From: Cytophagales bacterium
GTDB taxonomy: Bacteria; Bacteroidota; Bacteroidia; Cytophagales; Cyclobacteriaceae
Reading direction: 5' to 3'
Length of the DNA: 64,000 bases
Assembly (NCBI GenBank): GCA_033344775.1
Contig: JAWPMT010000004.1
Span: 1,302,001-1,366,000 of the forward strand
Shown here piece after piece: positions 38,516 to 51,242 of the stretch. The notes beneath the pieces were generated by a model. The model did not search any database, was not told the origin of the DNA, and worked only from the letters and a program-made list of their open reading frames with translations. The position numbers and the translations under genes are program-made. Numbering within the stretch: the stretch's first letter is position 1; every line of letters starts with the position of its first letter.

Positions 38516-40624
38516 TTAGGCAGGTTGGCCTTTTACATTAGCAATCACCTCTTCTGAAATGTTGTTAGGAACAGGATCATAGTGAGAGAAGGTCAGGGAA
38601 GCAGTTGCTCGTCCTGAACTCATTGTTCTCAGATCCGTCACATAACCAAACAATTCTGAAAGTGGCACGTCGGCTTTAACTACCTGTGAGTTTCCTTTGG
38701 TATCCATTCCTTTCATGATACCTCTTCTTTTGTTGAGGTCACCAGTGATAGAACCGGTATACTCGTCAGGTGTTACAACTTCTACACTCATCACAGGCTC
38801 CAGGATCACAGGCTTTGCTTTAGCAGCAGCTGCTTTGAAACCAAGACGGGCAGCAAGTTCGAAAGACAGTGAATCAGAATCCACATCGTGGAAGGATCCA
38901 AAGTGCAATCTTACTTTCATGCTATCGATAGGGAATCCAGCAAGAGGACCATTAGCCATGGCATCTTTGAAGCCTTTCTCAACAGCAGGGATGAATTCTC
39001 GAGGAATTACACCACCTTTAATATCATTCTTAAACTGGAGACCTTCCTTTTCGTAATCTTCATCCTGAGGACCAAGATCAAAAACGATATCGGCAAACTT
39101 ACCACGTCCACCAGTTTGCTTCTTATAAACTTCTTTGTGTTCAACCGTAGATCGGATCGTCTCCTTGTAAGCCACCTGAGGTGCACCCTGATTGATCTCT
39201 ACTTTGAATTCACGCTTCAATCGATCAATGATGATGTCCAGGTGAAGCTCACCCATACCCTTCAAGATGGTCTGACCTGTATCGTGATCAGTTTCTACCT
39301 GAAGTGTCGGATCTTCTTCTACTAGTTTCGCGATTGCGATACCCAATTTATCGACATCCGCCTGAGTCTTTGGCTCAATCGCGTATCCGATTACCGGATC
39401 AGGGAAGTCCATTGATTCAAGAACCAATTTGTTCTTCTCATCGCAAAGTGTATCTCCTGTTTTGATGTCTTTGAAACCAACAACCGCGGCAATGTCACCA
39501 GCATGAAGCTGATCAATTTGATTTTGCTTGTTAGCGTGCATCTGGAAGATACGAGAGATACGCTCTTTCTTACTGGTTCTTGTATTATAGATATAAGAAC
39601 CGGAATCCAACATTCCTGAATAAGAACGAACGAAGCAAAGTCGACCTACAAATGGATCAGTCGCGATTTTGAAAGCAAGCGCTGAGAAAGGATCGGTAGG
39701 ATCTGGCTTTCTTGTCACTTCTTCTTCAGAATCAGGATCAGTTCCTTTAATGTTATCTCTATCCAGAGGAGATGGCAACAGCTCCATTACATAATCGAGC
39801 ATGGTTTGCACACCTTTATTTTTAAAGGCAGAACCACACATCATTGGCACGAAAGCCAAATCGATGGTAGCTGCTCTCAAGGCTGCAACGATTTCATCTC
39901 TGGTGATTGAATCAGGATCTTCGAAGTATTTCTCGAGCAATTCTTCGTCGTATTCAGCTACAGCTTCTACGAGATTTCCTCGATACTCTTCAACTTCGTC
40001 GGCCATATCGGCAGGGATTTCAACTTCCTCGAAAGTCATTCCCTTATCGTCTTCGTTCCAGACAATTGCCTTGTTCTCTACCAAATCAACTACACCTTTG
40101 AAAGTGTCTTCTGCTCCGATAGGCAATTGCAAAGGCACCGCTTTGGTACCTAACATTTCTTTTACTTGCTTACAAACATTCAGGAAGTCAGCACCTGCGC
40201 GATCCATTTTGTTAACGAATCCGATTCGAGCTACTTTGTAGTTATCAGCAAGTCTCCAGTTAGTTTCAGACTGAGGCTCAACACCATCAACCGCACTAAA
40301 CAAGAAAACCAATCCGTCTAATACTCGTAACGATCGGTTTACTTCAACAGTAAAGTCAACGTGACCTGGAGTATCAATGATGTTAATGTGATATTCATCG
40401 CCTTTGTAAGGCCAGAATACGGTCGTTGCAGCGGAAGTGATCGTGATACCACGCTCCTGCTCCTGCTCCATCCAGTCCATGGTGGCAGCACCATCATGTA
40501 CCTCTCCGATTTTATGACTAACTCCTGTGTAGTACAGGATCCGCTCAGTGGTGGTGGTTTTTCCAGCATCAATGTGCGCTGCAATACCGATGTTTCTGGT
40601 AAAGCGTAAGTCTCTTTTCGCCAT
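38516..40624 (-). CDS. fusA: elongation factor G
   Basis: GTPase that drives ribosomal translocation. 702 aa. G1 [11 protein letters not shown]3 DTPGHVDF, G4 [10 protein letters not shown], plus domains II-V ([26 protein letters not shown]-like [23 protein letters not shown] in part). Length and motifs are those of the housekeeping EF-G. In the str operon between rpsG and rpsJ. Confidence 0.98.
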   Translation of the reverse strand: MAKRDLRFTRNIGIAAHIDAGKTTTTERILYYTGVSHKIGEVHDGAATMDWMEQEQERGITITSAATTVFWPYKGDEYHINIIDTPGHVDFTVEVNRSLRVLDGLVFLFSAVDGVEPQSETNWRLADNYKVARIGFVNKMDRAGADFLNVCKQVKEMLGTKAVPLQLPIGAEDTFKGVVDLVENKAIVWNEDDKGMTFEEVEIPADMADEVEEYRGNLVEAVAEYDEELLEKYFEDPDSITRDEIVAALRAATIDLAFVPMMCGSAFKNKGVQTMLDYVMELLPSPLDRDNIKGTDPDSEEEVTRKPDPTDPFSALAFKIATDPFVGRLCFVRSYSGMLDSGSYIYNTRTSKKERISRIFQMHANKQNQIDQLHAGDIAAVVGFKDIKTGDTLCDEKNKLVLESMDFPDPVIGYAIEPKTQADVDKLGIAIAKLVEEDPTLQVETDHDTGQTILKGMGELHLDIIIDRLKREFKVEINQGAPQVAYKETIRSTVEHKEVYKKQTGGRGKFADIVFDLGPQDEDYEKEGLQFKNDIKGGVIPREFIPAVEKGFKDAMANGPLAGFPIDSMKVRLHFGSFHDVDSDSLSFELAARLGFKAAAAKAKPVILEPVMSVEVVTPDEYTGSITGDLNKRRGIMKGMDTKGNSQVVKADVPLSELFGYVTDLRTMSSGRATASLTFSHYDPVPNNISEEVIANVKGQPA

Positions 40625-40649
40625 TAGTGATAGGTAAGCTTAATTAAGT

Positions 40650-41117
40650 TTAGAATCTAAAATGTGAAAACGCCTTGTTAGCTTCCGCCATTCTGTGCGT
40701 ATCGTCCTTTTTCTTGATTGCAGCTCCTTCACCTTTGGAAGCTGCGATGATCTCGCCCGCTAATCTCTCTCTCATCGTCTTCTCACCTCTTGTACGAGCG
40801 TAACGAATCATCCACTTAATTCCCAAAGAGATTTTACGATCAGGCCGAACCTCGATTGGAACTTGGAATGTTGCTCCTCCTACACGTCGGCTTTTCACCT
40901 CCACGTAAGGACTGATGTTACTCAAAGCAGTTTTCCAGGTTTCCAAACCATTCTCACCTGTCTTCTCCTCTACGATTTTAACAGCTCCGTAGAAAATACT
41001 GTAAGCGATACTTTTTTTACCATCCTCCATCATCATGTTCACAAACTTGGTGACCAATGTATCCGAATAGATGGGATCCGGCAGGATGTATCGTTTTTTA
41101 GGTTTAGCCTTTCTCAT
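40650..41117 (-). CDS. rpsG: 30S ribosomal protein S7
   Basis: 155 aa; head assembly protein and str-operon autoregulator in E. coli. [19 protein letters not shown] start, [20 protein letters not shown] and the [11 protein letters not shown] end. 19 bp after rpsL. Confidence 0.98.
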   Translation of the reverse strand: MRKAKPKKRYILPDPIYSDTLVTKFVNMMMEDGKKSIAYSIFYGAVKIVEEKTGENGLETWKTALSNISPYVEVKSRRVGGATFQVPIEVRPDRKISLGIKWMIRYARTRGEKTMRERLAGEIIAASKGEGAAIKKKDDTHRMAEANKAFSHFRF

Positions 41118-41136
41118 TATTTAAAAACTAAAATTC

Positions 41137-41517
41137 TTATTTCTTCTCTTTTGGTTTCTTAGCACCATACTTTGATCGACCTTGCAATCGACCGCTCACA
41201 CCCGCGGTATCCAACGCGCCACGAACGATGTGATATCTTACTCCAGGAAGGTCTTTTACTCTACCACCTCTGATCAATACAATTGAGTGTTCCTGAAGGT
41301 TGTGACCTTCTCCACCGATGTATGCGTTAACTTCTTTTGAGTTGGTCAACCTTACCCTAGCTACCTTTCTCATTGCTGAGTTTGGTTTCTTAGGTGTTGT
41401 CGTGTAAACCCTTGTACAAACTCCCCTTCTTTGTGGACAGGAGTCCAATGCAGGAGACTTTGATTTAGACGTCAACTTCTTCCTTCCCTTTCGGACTAAT
41501 TGTTGGATAGTTGGCAT
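41137..41517 (-). CDS. rpsL: 30S ribosomal protein S12
   Basis: 126 aa; decoding-centre protein. [24 protein letters not shown] start, [28 protein letters not shown] with the wild-type Lys in PKKPNSA (position 42-43 region), and [13 protein letters not shown]. The sequence shows no common streptomycin-resistance change. Has its own promoter at 41560-41590. Confidence 0.98.
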   Translation of the reverse strand: MPTIQQLVRKGRKKLTSKSKSPALDSCPQRRGVCTRVYTTTPKKPNSAMRKVARVRLTNSKEVNAYIGGEGHNLQEHSIVLIRGGRVKDLPGVRYHIVRGALDTAGVSGRLQGRSKYGAKKPKEKK

Positions 41518-41559
41518 ATTTTATAATTCTATTTTCTATACCTCAATTTTTTGGGAACG

Positions 41560-41590
41560 CAAAGATAGAGATTCTAAGCTTTTATCCCAA
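41560..41590 (-). promoter_or_regulatory. promoter of rpsL-rpsG-fusA-rpsJ
   Basis: TTG (41588-41590), 20 bp, TATCTTTG (41560-41567) on the minus strand. It is in the 88-bp gap between the DUF3467 gene and rpsL, 42 bp upstream of the rpsL ATG. Confidence 0.83.
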
Positions 41591-41605
41591 TTTAATTTTC
41601 TCTAT

Positions 41606-41926
41606 TTAAGCTTCACCAACAGTGCCACCAAAATTCATTGGGAATTTTGGTGGCTCCTCGGCTTGTTTTATCGAACCAAAATTCGCCTCATACTTGACCA
41701 CATTTTCCTGCAAAGCCATTAATAATCGCTTTGCGTGCTCAGGTGTGATCACAATTCTGGATTTCACCTTTGCTTTGGAAACACCTGGCATCAATCGAAT
41801 GAAGTCAATCACAAACTCACTACTGGAATGTGCAATCATTGCCAAATTGGCATAAGTGCCTTCGGCAGTTTCTTCAGTCAATTCAATGTTCAACTGATTG
41901 GGCTTCTTTTCGTCTTTATCTGCCAT
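41606..41926 (-). CDS. DUF3467 family protein
   Basis: A 106-aa soluble protein with no signal peptide. The core EGTYANLAMIAHSSSEFVIDFIRLMPGVSKAKVKSRIVITPEHAKRLLMAL (in part) matches the DUF3467 family, found in Bacteroidota and elsewhere. Its function is unknown. It sits 2 bp downstream of rpoC and before the rpsL promoter, an arrangement I recall as conserved in the phylum, so it is cotranscribed with RNA polymerase. The small alpha/beta fold hints at an RNA- or polymerase-associated role, but nothing in the sequence proves it. Confidence 0.88.
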   Translation of the reverse strand: MADKDEKKPNQLNIELTEETAEGTYANLAMIAHSSSEFVIDFIRLMPGVSKAKVKSRIVITPEHAKRLLMALQENVVKYEANFGSIKQAEEPPKFPMNFGGTVGEA

Positions 41927-41928
41927 GT

Positions 41929-44900
41929 TTATTCGGCAACGTATTCTCTTGTTCTAGCGAACTCCTCTCTGGAAGTAACCATGGTGTCGTACTCTTCTTT
42001 AGAAGCAACGATGTAGTTCTCGAATTTCCTCTGTCCGGTACCTGCAGGGATCAAATGACCAACGATCACATTTTCCTTCAAGCCCATCAAGCTATCAGAC
42101 TTACCTCGAATAGATGCTTCACTCAATACTTTGGTCGTTTCCTGGAAGGAAGCTGCAGAAATGAATGATTCAGTTCCCAAAGATGCTTGCGTGATACCTT
42201 GAAGTGTTGGTTTCGAAACCGCCGCTTCCGCATTTCTCACTTCTACACCCTTAAGGTCTCTTCTTCTCAGGTTAGAATTCTCATCACGAAGTTTTCTACT
42301 GGTGATTATCTGTCCCGGACGAAGTGACTCAGAATCACCCGCGTCTACAACCACTTTCTTATCAAGGATCTCATCGTTTTCTTCCATAAAGGCGAAACGA
42401 TCCACTACTTGATTCGTCAAGAAGTTGGTATCTCCAGCATCAATGATGATCACTTTCTGCATCATCTGACGAACGATTACCTCAATGTGCTTATCGTTGA
42501 TCTTCACACCTTGCAGTCGGTACACTTCCTGAATTTCATTCACCAGATACTCCTGCACTGCAGTAGGTCCCTGGATAGAAAGGATATCTGCTGGCGTAAT
42601 CGCACCATCTGAAAGTGGCTCACCGGCCTTGATGAAGTCATTGTCCTGAACAAGGATGTGCTTAGACAATGGCACCAGGTAACGCTTCTTCACACCGTCT
42701 TTCGACTCGATGAAAATCTCTCTGTTACCACGCTTGATACCACCATAGGTTACTACACCATCAATTTCAGTTACTACAGCTGGGTTAGACGGGTTACGTG
42801 CTTCAAAAAGCTCAGTAACTCGAGGTAGACCCCCTGTAATATCTCTGGACTTACCTGTTTTTCTAGGGATCTTAACGAGTACCTGACCCGCTTTGATCTT
42901 ATCTCCTTTGTCCACTGCAAGGTGGGCACCCACAGGAATGTTATATGACTTGGTATCAGACTTACCATTGACAACAATGGCAGGGTTCTTCGTCTTGTCC
43001 TTGGTATCGATGATCACTTTCTCTCTGTGACCCGTCTGCTCATCCGACTCTTCTTTGTAAGTGATGCCTTCGATGATTGCATCAAAATCAATCTCACCAT
43101 CAAACTCAGAAAGGATTACCGCATTGTATGGATCCCAGTTACAAAGTTCAGCACCTTGATCTACTTTATCTCCATCTTTCACTTTCAGCATGGCACCGTA
43201 AGGAACGTGGTTGCTGATCAAAATCTGCTGTTTCTTCTCGTCTACAATCTTGATTTCACCGGAACGTCCCATTACTACCTGGATGTCGTTTCCGTCCTCA
43301 TCAACAGATTTTACTGTTCTGAGTTCTTCAAATTCAACAGTACCAGAGAATTTAGCTTTGATATTAGCATCCACAGCAATGTTAGATGCAGTACCCCCTA
43401 CGTGGAAGGTTCTCAACGTTAGCTGCGTACCAGGCTCTCCAATGGACTGTGCGGCGATCACTCCAACAGATTCTCCATTGTGGGCCATGTTGCCTGTTGC
43501 CAGGTTACGACCGTAACATTTCGCACATACACCTCGCTTGGTTTCGCAAGTCAGTACAGAACGAATTTCTACTTCTTCAATGCTTGTCGTATCAATTTGA
43601 TCCGCAATCTCTTCGGTGAACTCATCACCTGATGCGATGATCAACTCATCAGAAATAGGATCATAGATATCGTGAACAGAAACTCGACCGAGGATTCTTT
43701 CAGAAAGGGATTCTACCACTTCCTCATTGTCCTTGATCGCTGACACATTCAGTCCTCTGAGTGTACCACAATCTTCTTCGTTCACCACTACATCTTGCGC
43801 CACATCCACCAAACGACGTGTCAGGTAACCTGCATCCGCTGTTTTAAGTGCTGTATCTGCAAGACCTTTTCGTGCACCGTGAGTAGAGATAAAGTACTCG
43901 ATTACATCCAGTCCTTCTTTAAAGTTGGAAAGGATCGGGTTTTCAATGATCTCACCTACGGAACCTTGCAAGTTTTTCTGAGGCTTGGCCATCAACCCTC
44001 TCATTCCTCCAAGCTGTCTGATCTGCTCTCTTGAGCCCCGGGCTCCTGAGTGCATCATCATATAGATAGAGTTGAATCCTTGCTTGTCTTCTTCCAGCTG
44101 CTGCATCAAAGTTGATGTCAGCTGTGTATTGGTTCTTGTCCAGATATCGATTACCTGATTGTATCGCTCATTATCCGTGATCAATCCCATCAAGTAGTTG
44201 TTCCATACCACATCCACTTCAGCTTTCGCTTCTGCAACCAACTCTTCTTTGGCTGAAGGAATGTTGATGTCACCAAGTCCCATAGAAAGACCGCCTTTGT
44301 AGGCCATCTGGAACCCAAGGTGCTTGATATCATCCAGGAAGTGTGCCGTTCTGGCCATTCCGGAGATCTTGAATACCAATGCAATGGTTTTCTGCAATTG
44401 CTTCTTCGTCAGTAGGGCATCGACGTATCCTACTTCCTCAGGAATGAACTGATTGAACAGAACTCGTCCTGCTACTGTGTCGACCACTTTATCTTCAAGC
44501 TCACCTTCTTCATTTCGAACCTTGGTTCTTACTTTGATATGTGCGTGCTTAGAAATGGTCTTCTCATTAAGCGCGATGATCACCTCTTCAGCATTGTAGA
44601 AGGTCATCCCCTCTCCTGCTACAGGCTCTTCTTCTGTGCTCTTTCTTCCTTTGGTCACGTAATAAAGTCCCAATACCATGTCCTGAGAAGGTACCGCGAT
44701 AGGTGCTCCGTTCGCAGGGTTCAGGATATTGTGCGTAGAAAGCATCAACAGAGAAGCTTCCAATACTGCTTCGTGTCCAAGAGGAACGTGTACCGCCATC
44801 TGGTCACCGTCAAAGTCAGCGTTAAATGCTGTACATACGAGTGGGTGCAACTGGATCGCTTTACCCTCGATCAGTTTTGGCTGGAATGCCTGGATACCCA

Positions 44901-46236
44901 ATCGGTGTAGCGTAGGAGCCCGGTTAAGCAAAACAGGATGTCCTTTCAATACATTTTCCAGAATATCCCAAACAACCGGATCTTTGCGATCTACGATTTT
45001 CTTTGCAGATTTTACGGTCTTAACAATCCCTCTTTCGATCAGCTTTCTGATAATAAAAGGCTTGAAAAGTTCCGCTGCCATGGACTTAGGAAGACCACAC
45101 TCGTGCATTTTCAATTCAGGACCTACAACGATCACTGAACGACCAGAGTAATCTACCCTTTTACCAAGTAGGTTTTGACGGAATCGTCCTTGCTTTCCTT
45201 TAAGCATGTCACTCAAAGATTTCAAGGCGCGGTTTCCATCAGATCTTACCGCATTTACTTTCCTGGAGTTATCGAACAAGGAATCAACTGCTTCCTGAAG
45301 CATTCTCTTCTCATTTCGAAGGATCACTTCCGGTGCTTTGATATCGATCAGTCGCTTCAGACGATTGTTTCTGATGATCACTCTTCTGTAAAGGTCATTC
45401 AAATCAGAAGTCGCAAAACGACCACCATCCAAGGGCACCAATGGACGCAATTCCGGTGGAATTACTGGCACCATTCGGATCACCATCCACTCAGGTTTGT
45501 TCTCAATTCGGGTTCTGGCATCTCTGAAAGCCTCAACAACTCTCAATCGCTTCAATGCTTCTGCTTTTCGTTGCTGCGAAGTATCGGTAGCTGCCTGGTG
45601 ACGAAGCTGATACGACAATTCGTCCAGTTCCGTTCTTGCCAACAACATTTCCAATGCTTCAGCTCCCATTTTCGCGATGAACTTTTGCGGATCGCTATCG
45701 TCCAGCATTTGGTTCTCACGTGGCAACTTATCCAGGATGTCCAGGTACTCATCTTCTGTCAGGAAGTCGAGTTTGTTCACACCATCTTCTTCTTTTGCAC
45801 CGGGTTGGATTACGATGTAACGCTCATAGTAGATGATCTGATCCAGTTTCTTGGTAGGAAGACCTAACAAGTAACCGATTTTGTTGGGCAACGATCTGAA
45901 ATACCAGATGTGAGCTACTGGTACTACCAATTCGATATGACCCATTCGCTCACGACGCACCTTTTTCTCAGTTACTTCAACACCGCATCGGTCGCAAATG
46001 ATACCCTTGTAACGAATTCTCTTGTATTTCCCGCAATGACATTCCCAGTCCTTAACAGGACCGAAAATTCGCTCGCAGAAAAGACCACCCATTTCCGGCT
46101 TATAAGTCCGGTAGTTGATGGTTTCCGGCTGAGTCACTTCACCATGAGAGCTCTCCAGAATTGATTCGGGAGAAGCCAGGCTAATGGTGACTTTCGAGAA
46201 GTCGTTGGTCAGTTTTTTATTTTTTCTGAATGCCAT
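41929..46236 (-). CDS. rpoC: RNA polymerase beta' subunit
   Basis: 1435-aa catalytic subunit. The active-site [12 protein letters not shown] carries the three Mg-binding Asp. The N-terminal zinc site is [20 protein letters not shown] (four Cys), and a second zinc site is near [13 protein letters not shown]. Bridge-helix/trigger-loop region includes [21 protein letters not shown]. Located 48 bp downstream of rpoB with a small hairpin between. Confidence 0.99.
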   Translation of the reverse strand: MAFRKNKKLTNDFSKVTISLASPESILESSHGEVTQPETINYRTYKPEMGGLFCERIFGPVKDWECHCGKYKRIRYKGIICDRCGVEVTEKKVRRERMGHIELVVPVAHIWYFRSLPNKIGYLLGLPTKKLDQIIYYERYIVIQPGAKEEDGVNKLDFLTEDEYLDILDKLPRENQMLDDSDPQKFIAKMGAEALEMLLARTELDELSYQLRHQAATDTSQQRKAEALKRLRVVEAFRDARTRIENKPEWMVIRMVPVIPPELRPLVPLDGGRFATSDLNDLYRRVIIRNNRLKRLIDIKAPEVILRNEKRMLQEAVDSLFDNSRKVNAVRSDGNRALKSLSDMLKGKQGRFRQNLLGKRVDYSGRSVIVVGPELKMHECGLPKSMAAELFKPFIIRKLIERGIVKTVKSAKKIVDRKDPVVWDILENVLKGHPVLLNRAPTLHRLGIQAFQPKLIEGKAIQLHPLVCTAFNADFDGDQMAVHVPLGHEAVLEASLLMLSTHNILNPANGAPIAVPSQDMVLGLYYVTKGRKSTEEEPVAGEGMTFYNAEEVIIALNEKTISKHAHIKVRTKVRNEEGELEDKVVDTVAGRVLFNQFIPEEVGYVDALLTKKQLQKTIALVFKISGMARTAHFLDDIKHLGFQMAYKGGLSMGLGDINIPSAKEELVAEAKAEVDVVWNNYLMGLITDNERYNQVIDIWTRTNTQLTSTLMQQLEEDKQGFNSIYMMMHSGARGSREQIRQLGGMRGLMAKPQKNLQGSVGEIIENPILSNFKEGLDVIEYFISTHGARKGLADTALKTADAGYLTRRLVDVAQDVVVNEEDCGTLRGLNVSAIKDNEEVVESLSERILGRVSVHDIYDPISDELIIASGDEFTEEIADQIDTTSIEEVEIRSVLTCETKRGVCAKCYGRNLATGNMAHNGESVGVIAAQSIGEPGTQLTLRTFHVGGTASNIAVDANIKAKFSGTVEFEELRTVKSVDEDGNDIQVVMGRSGEIKIVDEKKQQILISNHVPYGAMLKVKDGDKVDQGAELCNWDPYNAVILSEFDGEIDFDAIIEGITYKEESDEQTGHREKVIIDTKDKTKNPAIVVNGKSDTKSYNIPVGAHLAVDKGDKIKAGQVLVKIPRKTGKSRDITGGLPRVTELFEARNPSNPAVVTEIDGVVTYGGIKRGNREIFIESKDGVKKRYLVPLSKHILVQDNDFIKAGEPLSDGAITPADILSIQGPTAVQEYLVNEIQEVYRLQGVKINDKHIEVIVRQMMQKVIIIDAGDTNFLTNQVVDRFAFMEENDEILDKKVVVDAGDSESLRPGQIITSRKLRDENSNLRRRDLKGVEVRNAEAAVSKPTLQGITQASLGTESFISAASFQETTKVLSEASIRGKSDSLMGLKENVIVGHLIPAGTGQRKFENYIVASKEEYDTMVTSREEFARTREYVAE

Positions 46237-46250
46237 AATTCAAAATCTAT

Positions 46251-46266
46251 CGAAAGTGTCCTTTCG
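46251..46266 (-). other. hairpin between rpoB and rpoC
   Basis: CGAAAG (46251-46256) and CTTTCG (46261-46266) form a perfect 6-bp stem with a 4-nt loop in the 48-bp rpoB-rpoC spacer. There is no T-run, so it is more likely a processing or translation-control element than a terminator. Confidence 0.5.
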
Positions 46267-46284
46267 GACGGTGATTAAAAATGA

Positions 46285-49200
46285 TTAGTCAAGGGTGATT
46301 TCAAGGGCCAAACCTCTCAATTCATGAACCAGTACATTGAATGATTCAGGAATGTTCGGCTTGTGCATGTTCTCACCTTTAACAATTGCCTCATAGGCCT
46401 TCGCTCTACCGATCACGTCATCCGACTTGATGGTAAGGATCTCCTGAAGGACGTGTGCCGCACCAAATGCTTCCAGTGCCCATACTTCCATCTCCCCGAA
46501 ACGCTGACCCCCGAATTGCGCTTTACCTCCAAGAGGCTGCTGCGTAATAAGCGAGTAAGGTCCGATACTCCTTGCGTGCATCTTATCATCTACCAGGTGA
46601 CCTAGTTTCAGCATGTACGCGATACCTACCGTTACTGGCTGGTCAAACATATCTCCTGTCAAACCATCGTAGAGGTACGTACGTCCGAAAGATGGCAATC
46701 CAGCCTCTCTCAATTCGCTTTGTACATCTTCTTCGGAAGCACCATCGAAGATCGGAGTAGCGTATTTTCTACCCAACTTCAATCCTGCCCATGCCAATAC
46801 AGTTTCGTAGATCTGTCCGATGTTCATCCTCGAAGGTACACCCAGTGGGTTCAGTACGATATCCATCGGAGTTCCATCTTCCATGAAAGGCATATCTTCC
46901 TCTCTTACGATCTTGGCAACCACACCTTTGTTACCGTGACGACCCGCCATCTTATCACCTACTTTCAGCTTACGCTTCTTAGCGATGTATACTTTGGCCA
47001 GTTTCACGATACCTGCAGGCAACTCATCTCCTACTTCCAGTGTGAATCGCTCACGCTTGAAGTTTCCAGCAATTTCGTTTCGTTTACCAATGAATTTCTT
47101 AATAAGGGCTAATACCTGATCATTGGTCTTGGAACCTCCTTCGGTCACTTCTGAATCATCAACCCAGCTATCAATGCTCAGGTCACTGATCAAGTTCGCC
47201 TCTTCAGGTACGTTGTAAGTACTCTCATCTCTATAGATGTTCTTCGGAGGGAACAGGTTCTGCTCGATATTATTTCTGGAGAACTTAACGCCTTTCGACA
47301 TTACCTCCTCACCGAACTTGTGCTTGATCCCCTGACAGGTCTTTCCTTCCAACAGAGCAGTCATCTTGCTGATCATCTGCCCTCTTACTTCCAACAATTG
47401 CTTGCTATAAGTACTCTTCAGGATCTCTACCTCTTTCTTAGATCGAGCTCTCAAGTCTTTGTCTTTCTTAGGACGAGCGAACAACTTGGTATCGATTACT
47501 ACTCCTCTTAGTGAAGGAGAAGCTTTCAAAGAAGCATCTTTTACGTCACCTGCTTTATCACCGAAGATCGCTCTCAACAGTTTCTCTTCAGGTGTAGGAT
47601 CAGATTCTCCTTTTGGAGTGATCTTACCGATCAAAATATCACCTTCCTTGATCTCTGCTCCGATTCGGATGATTCCGTTCTCGTCGAGGTTCTTCACCGC
47701 TTCCTCACTTACGTTAGGAATCTCTGAAGTCAATTCTTCTTCACCTCGTTTGGTATCTCGTACTTCCAGTTCATACTCATCGATGTGAATGGAAGTAAAA
47801 ATATCCTCTCGAACCACTTTCTCAGAGATTACAATCGCATCCTCGAAGTTGTACCCTTGCCATGGCATGTAAGCCACTTGCAGGTTACGACCGAGTGCCA
47901 ATTCGCCTTTTTCAGTCGCAAATCCTTCTGAAAGTGGCTCTCCTTTAACAACCTTTTGACCTTTTCTTACAATTGGTCTCAGGTTGATGCAAGTGTCCTG
48001 GTTAGTTCTACGGAATTTGATGAACTCGTAAGTCACCATGTCATCGTGGAATGAGATCAACTCCTGATCTGGCGTCTGTTCATACTTCACGGTAACTTGA
48101 TCCGCATCTACATAAACAATCTCGCCATCGCCTTCAGCCACAACCAGTGTTCTTGAATCCAAAGCAACCCGCTGCTCTAGTCCAGTACCTACAATTGGTG
48201 CCTGAGGACGTAACAACGGTACCGCCTGGCGCTGCATGTTCGATCCCATCAAGGCCCGGTTTGCATCATCGTGCTCCAGGAATGGGATCATAGATGCCGC
48301 TACAGATACAATCTGGTTTGGCGCAACATCCATGTATTTAAGATCCGTTGGTCCTACCACAGGGAAATCACCTTCGAATCTTGCTTTGATCTTATCGTTT
48401 ACAAATTCTCCACTGTCTTTCAAAGGCGCATTTGCCTGGGCGATGTTGTATGTATCTTCTTCTTCAGCGGTCAGGTATTTTACATTTCCTGACATGTCTA
48501 CTACTCCAGTTTTCTGATCAACTTCTCTATAAGGTGTCTCAATGAATCCCATAGGGTTCACTTTCGCATGCACACAAAGAGAAGAAATCAGACCAATGTT
48601 TGGACCTTCTGGCGTCTCAATCGTACAAAGTCGACCGTAGTGCGTGTAGTGAACGTCACGAACCTCGAAACCGGCTCTTTCTCTGGAAAGACCACCAGGC
48701 CCTAAGGCAGACATTCTTCTTTTGTGCGTTACCTCTGCCAGTGGATTAGTTTGATCCATGAACTGAGACAGCTGGTTGGTACCAAAGAAGGAGTTGATCA
48801 CAGAAGACAAAGTTCTTGCGTTGATCAGGTCAACTGGTTTGAAGTCTTCATTGTCACGAACGTTCATTCTCTCCCGGATCGTTCTTGCCATTCTGGCCAG
48901 ACCAACACCGAACTGAGAATAAAGCTGTTCACCTACAGTACGTACACGTCGGTTACTCAAGTGGTCAATATCATCAACCACTGCTTTACTGTTGATCAAT
49001 CCAATCAGATACTTCACAATGAGGATGATGTCCTCAGTAGTAAGCACTCTCTTGTCGAACTGAACATCCAGTCCTAATTTTTTATTGATTCTGTATCGAC
49101 CAACTTCACCCAGGTCATATCGCTTATCACTGAAGAACAAGCTTTGGATGATGTCACGGGCAGTCTGCTCATCAGGTGCCTCTGTGTTTCTCAACTGTCG

Positions 49201-50184
49201 ATAAATCTGCTCAACCGCTTCTTTTTCAGAGTTGGAGTTATCCTTCTGAAGGGTGTTGTAGATGATTGAGTAATCAGTGATGTTCACATCTTTTCTGTGC
49301 AGGATAACAGATTTAGATCCTGAATCAAGGATGGTCACAATGTCATCCTCAGAAATGATAGAATCCCGCTCAAGAACTACTTCATTCCTGTCAATAGAAA
49401 CTACCTCACCAGTATCTTCATCCACAAAATCCTCTGTCCAGGTTCTCAAAACCCTTGCAGCCAATCGTCTTCCGACAATGGCTTTCAGTTCAGATTCTTT
49501 GGCTTCAATTTCCTCAGAAAGGCCAAACAGATCTAGAATATCTTTATCTGAACCGTATCCGATTGAACGAAGCAGGGTAGTGATCGGGAATTTTTTCTTA
49601 CGATCGATGTACGCGTACATGACGTTGTTCACGTCTGTCGCAAATTCGATCCATGACCCTTTGAAAGGAATGATCCGTGCTGAATAGAGCAGCGTACCAT
49701 TGGTGTGCTTGCTCTGAGCAAAGAATACTCCCGGAGATCTGTGTAGCTGTGAAACGATCACTCGTTCCGCTCCATTGATTACGAAAGATCCCTTAGCAGT
49801 CATGTAAGGAATATTACCAAGGAACACTTCCTGCTCGATGGTTTCAAAATCTTCATTGTCCTCATCATTACAAAGCAGTCGCAGCTTTGCTTTCAGAGGC
49901 ACAGAATAAGTAAGCCCCCGCTCAATACACTCTTCCACAGAGTATTTAGGCGGATCCACTGTATAATCAATGAATTCAAGGACGAAGTTTTCTCTGGAGT
50001 CCGTGATGGGGAAATTTTCCTTAAATACTTTATAAAGTCCTTCTGTCTCACGATTTTCAGCCGGAGTATCCAACTGAAAGAAGTCGACAAACGACTTAAG
50101 TTGTACATCTAGGAAATCAGGGTAATCTATAACGGATTTTATAGATGAGAAATTGATCCGATTGGTTGTTACAACGTTAGCCAA
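46285..50184 (-). CDS. rpoB: RNA polymerase beta subunit
   Basis: 1299-aa catalytic subunit. Start is TTG 50184 (reads [12 protein letters not shown]): an in-frame stop lies two codons upstream and no in-frame ATG occurs in the first part of the gene. Rifampicin-pocket segment [32 protein letters not shown] (in part) has the usual His and Ser, so no standard resistance change. C-terminal [24 protein letters not shown] is intact. Confidence 0.98.
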   Translation of the reverse strand: MANVVTTNRINFSSIKSVIDYPDFLDVQLKSFVDFFQLDTPAENRETEGLYKVFKENFPITDSRENFVLEFIDYTVDPPKYSVEECIERGLTYSVPLKAKLRLLCNDEDNEDFETIEQEVFLGNIPYMTAKGSFVINGAERVIVSQLHRSPGVFFAQSKHTNGTLLYSARIIPFKGSWIEFATDVNNVMYAYIDRKKKFPITTLLRSIGYGSDKDILDLFGLSEEIEAKESELKAIVGRRLAARVLRTWTEDFVDEDTGEVVSIDRNEVVLERDSIISEDDIVTILDSGSKSVILHRKDVNITDYSIIYNTLQKDNSNSEKEAVEQIYRQLRNTEAPDEQTARDIIQSLFFSDKRYDLGEVGRYRINKKLGLDVQFDKRVLTTEDIILIVKYLIGLINSKAVVDDIDHLSNRRVRTVGEQLYSQFGVGLARMARTIRERMNVRDNEDFKPVDLINARTLSSVINSFFGTNQLSQFMDQTNPLAEVTHKRRMSALGPGGLSRERAGFEVRDVHYTHYGRLCTIETPEGPNIGLISSLCVHAKVNPMGFIETPYREVDQKTGVVDMSGNVKYLTAEEEDTYNIAQANAPLKDSGEFVNDKIKARFEGDFPVVGPTDLKYMDVAPNQIVSVAASMIPFLEHDDANRALMGSNMQRQAVPLLRPQAPIVGTGLEQRVALDSRTLVVAEGDGEIVYVDADQVTVKYEQTPDQELISFHDDMVTYEFIKFRRTNQDTCINLRPIVRKGQKVVKGEPLSEGFATEKGELALGRNLQVAYMPWQGYNFEDAIVISEKVVREDIFTSIHIDEYELEVRDTKRGEEELTSEIPNVSEEAVKNLDENGIIRIGAEIKEGDILIGKITPKGESDPTPEEKLLRAIFGDKAGDVKDASLKASPSLRGVVIDTKLFARPKKDKDLRARSKKEVEILKSTYSKQLLEVRGQMISKMTALLEGKTCQGIKHKFGEEVMSKGVKFSRNNIEQNLFPPKNIYRDESTYNVPEEANLISDLSIDSWVDDSEVTEGGSKTNDQVLALIKKFIGKRNEIAGNFKRERFTLEVGDELPAGIVKLAKVYIAKKRKLKVGDKMAGRHGNKGVVAKIVREEDMPFMEDGTPMDIVLNPLGVPSRMNIGQIYETVLAWAGLKLGRKYATPIFDGASEEDVQSELREAGLPSFGRTYLYDGLTGDMFDQPVTVGIAYMLKLGHLVDDKMHARSIGPYSLITQQPLGGKAQFGGQRFGEMEVWALEAFGAAHVLQEILTIKSDDVIGRAKAYEAIVKGENMHKPNIPESFNVLVHELRGLALEITLD

Positions 50185-50242
50185 GGCTTACAATTTTTTG
50201 TTAGAAATTAATCTGTGCTGTTGTGTATATACAAACAGCAAA

Positions 50243-50277
50243 AGACCTGATCCCAGTTGAGGCTGGGAGCCAGGTCT
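50243..50277 (-). terminator. terminator/attenuator-like hairpin between rplL and rpoB
   Basis: AGACCTG (50243-50249) pairs with CAGGTCT (50271-50277) and, inside it, CCCAG (50252-50256) pairs with CTGGG (50263-50267). On the minus strand it is followed by TTTT and then a mixed sequence, a weak U-tract, which suits partial attenuation between rplL (stop 50301) and rpoB. Confidence 0.65.
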
Positions 50278-50300
50278 ATTTTTGAAAATATGTCGTGTTA

Positions 50301-50684
50301 TTAAGATAATTCGACTTCAGCGCCAGCTTCTTCAAGCTGCTTTTTAATGGCCTCAGCTTCATCTTTCGCTACACCTTCTTTAACAGGCTTAGGCGCACCA
50401 TCTACCAATTCTTTGGCATCTTTCAAACCAAGTCCTGAAAGTTCTTTCACAAGCTTAACAACAGCAAGCTTAGAAGCTCCAGCAGCTTTCAAGATTACAT
50501 CGAATTCAGTCTTCTCTTCAGCAGCGTCTCCGCCACCTTCTCCACCAGCACCAGCTACCATAACAGGAGCAGCTGCAGCAGCAGGCTCGATACCATAATC
50601 CTCTTTTAGGATGTTAGCAAGCTCGTTTACGTCCTTAACACTAAGGTTAACAAGCTGTTCTGCAAATTCTTTTAAATCCGCCAT
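50301..50684 (-). CDS. rplL: 50S ribosomal protein L7/L12
   Basis: 127-aa stalk protein recruiting translation GTPases. N-terminal dimer region, Ala/Gly-rich hinge (about 36-55), and C-terminal [48 protein letters not shown] (in part). 27 bp after rplJ. Confidence 0.98.
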   Translation of the reverse strand: MADLKEFAEQLVNLSVKDVNELANILKEDYGIEPAAAAAPVMVAGAGGEGGGDAAEEKTEFDVILKAAGASKLAVVKLVKELSGLGLKDAKELVDGAPKPVKEGVAKDEAEAIKKQLEEAGAEVELS

Positions 50685-50711
50685 TATTCTAGATCTTTAA
50701 AATTCTAATTT

Positions 50712-51239
50712 TTATTCTTTTTCTGAAAGTGTTTTAACAATACCCGCTATCTTCTGCTCACCGCTCTGAAGTGCAGCGATAACATTCTTAGCAGGGGATT
50801 GCAATAAGGTAAGGACGTCTCCAATGAGCTCTTGCTTAGATTTGATCTTAGTAAGTGCTTCAAGTTGGTCTTCTCCTAAAAATATATCTGTATCTATGGA
50901 AGCAGCCTTAAACGCAGGGCGCTGTTCAGGATCTCCTTTTTTGAAATCCTTGATGATCTTCGCAGGAGCTTTTCCGTTCTCCACGGAGAACATGATCCCG
51001 GAAGTTCCTTTCAAGACGTCATACATCTCTGTATAATCCGCCTCGAGATTTTCCAGCGCTTTTTGAATCAATGTGTTCTTTACAATCCGGTATTCTACAC
51101 CTTCTTTGAAACACATTCCTCGAAATTTATTTACTTCAGCCACAGTCAACCCTGACGTATCAGTAATGTAGAAGTGGCTATTCTCGTTGAGCTTGTCCGT
51201 CAGCTCAGCAATGATCTGTGCTTTCTCTTCTCTTGTCAT
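50712..51239 (-). CDS. rplJ: 50S ribosomal protein L10
   Basis: 175-aa stalk base protein. MTREEKAQIIAELTDKLNENSHFYITDTSGLTVAEVNKFRG (in part) start and a helical C-terminal spine for L7/L12 dimers. Only 3 bp separate it from rplA, so there is no room for the L10 leader found in many bacteria. Confidence 0.97.
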   Translation of the reverse strand: MTREEKAQIIAELTDKLNENSHFYITDTSGLTVAEVNKFRGMCFKEGVEYRIVKNTLIQKALENLEADYTEMYDVLKGTSGIMFSVENGKAPAKIIKDFKKGDPEQRPAFKAASIDTDIFLGEDQLEALTKIKSKQELIGDVLTLLQSPAKNVIAALQSGEQKIAGIVKTLSEKE

Positions 51240-51242
51240 AAC

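Noticed and set aside
38697-41162. Several long plus-strand frames over fusA, rpsG and rpoC/rpoB
   Set aside because: They mirror strongly coding minus-strand genes, have no domain or start signal, and are shadows.
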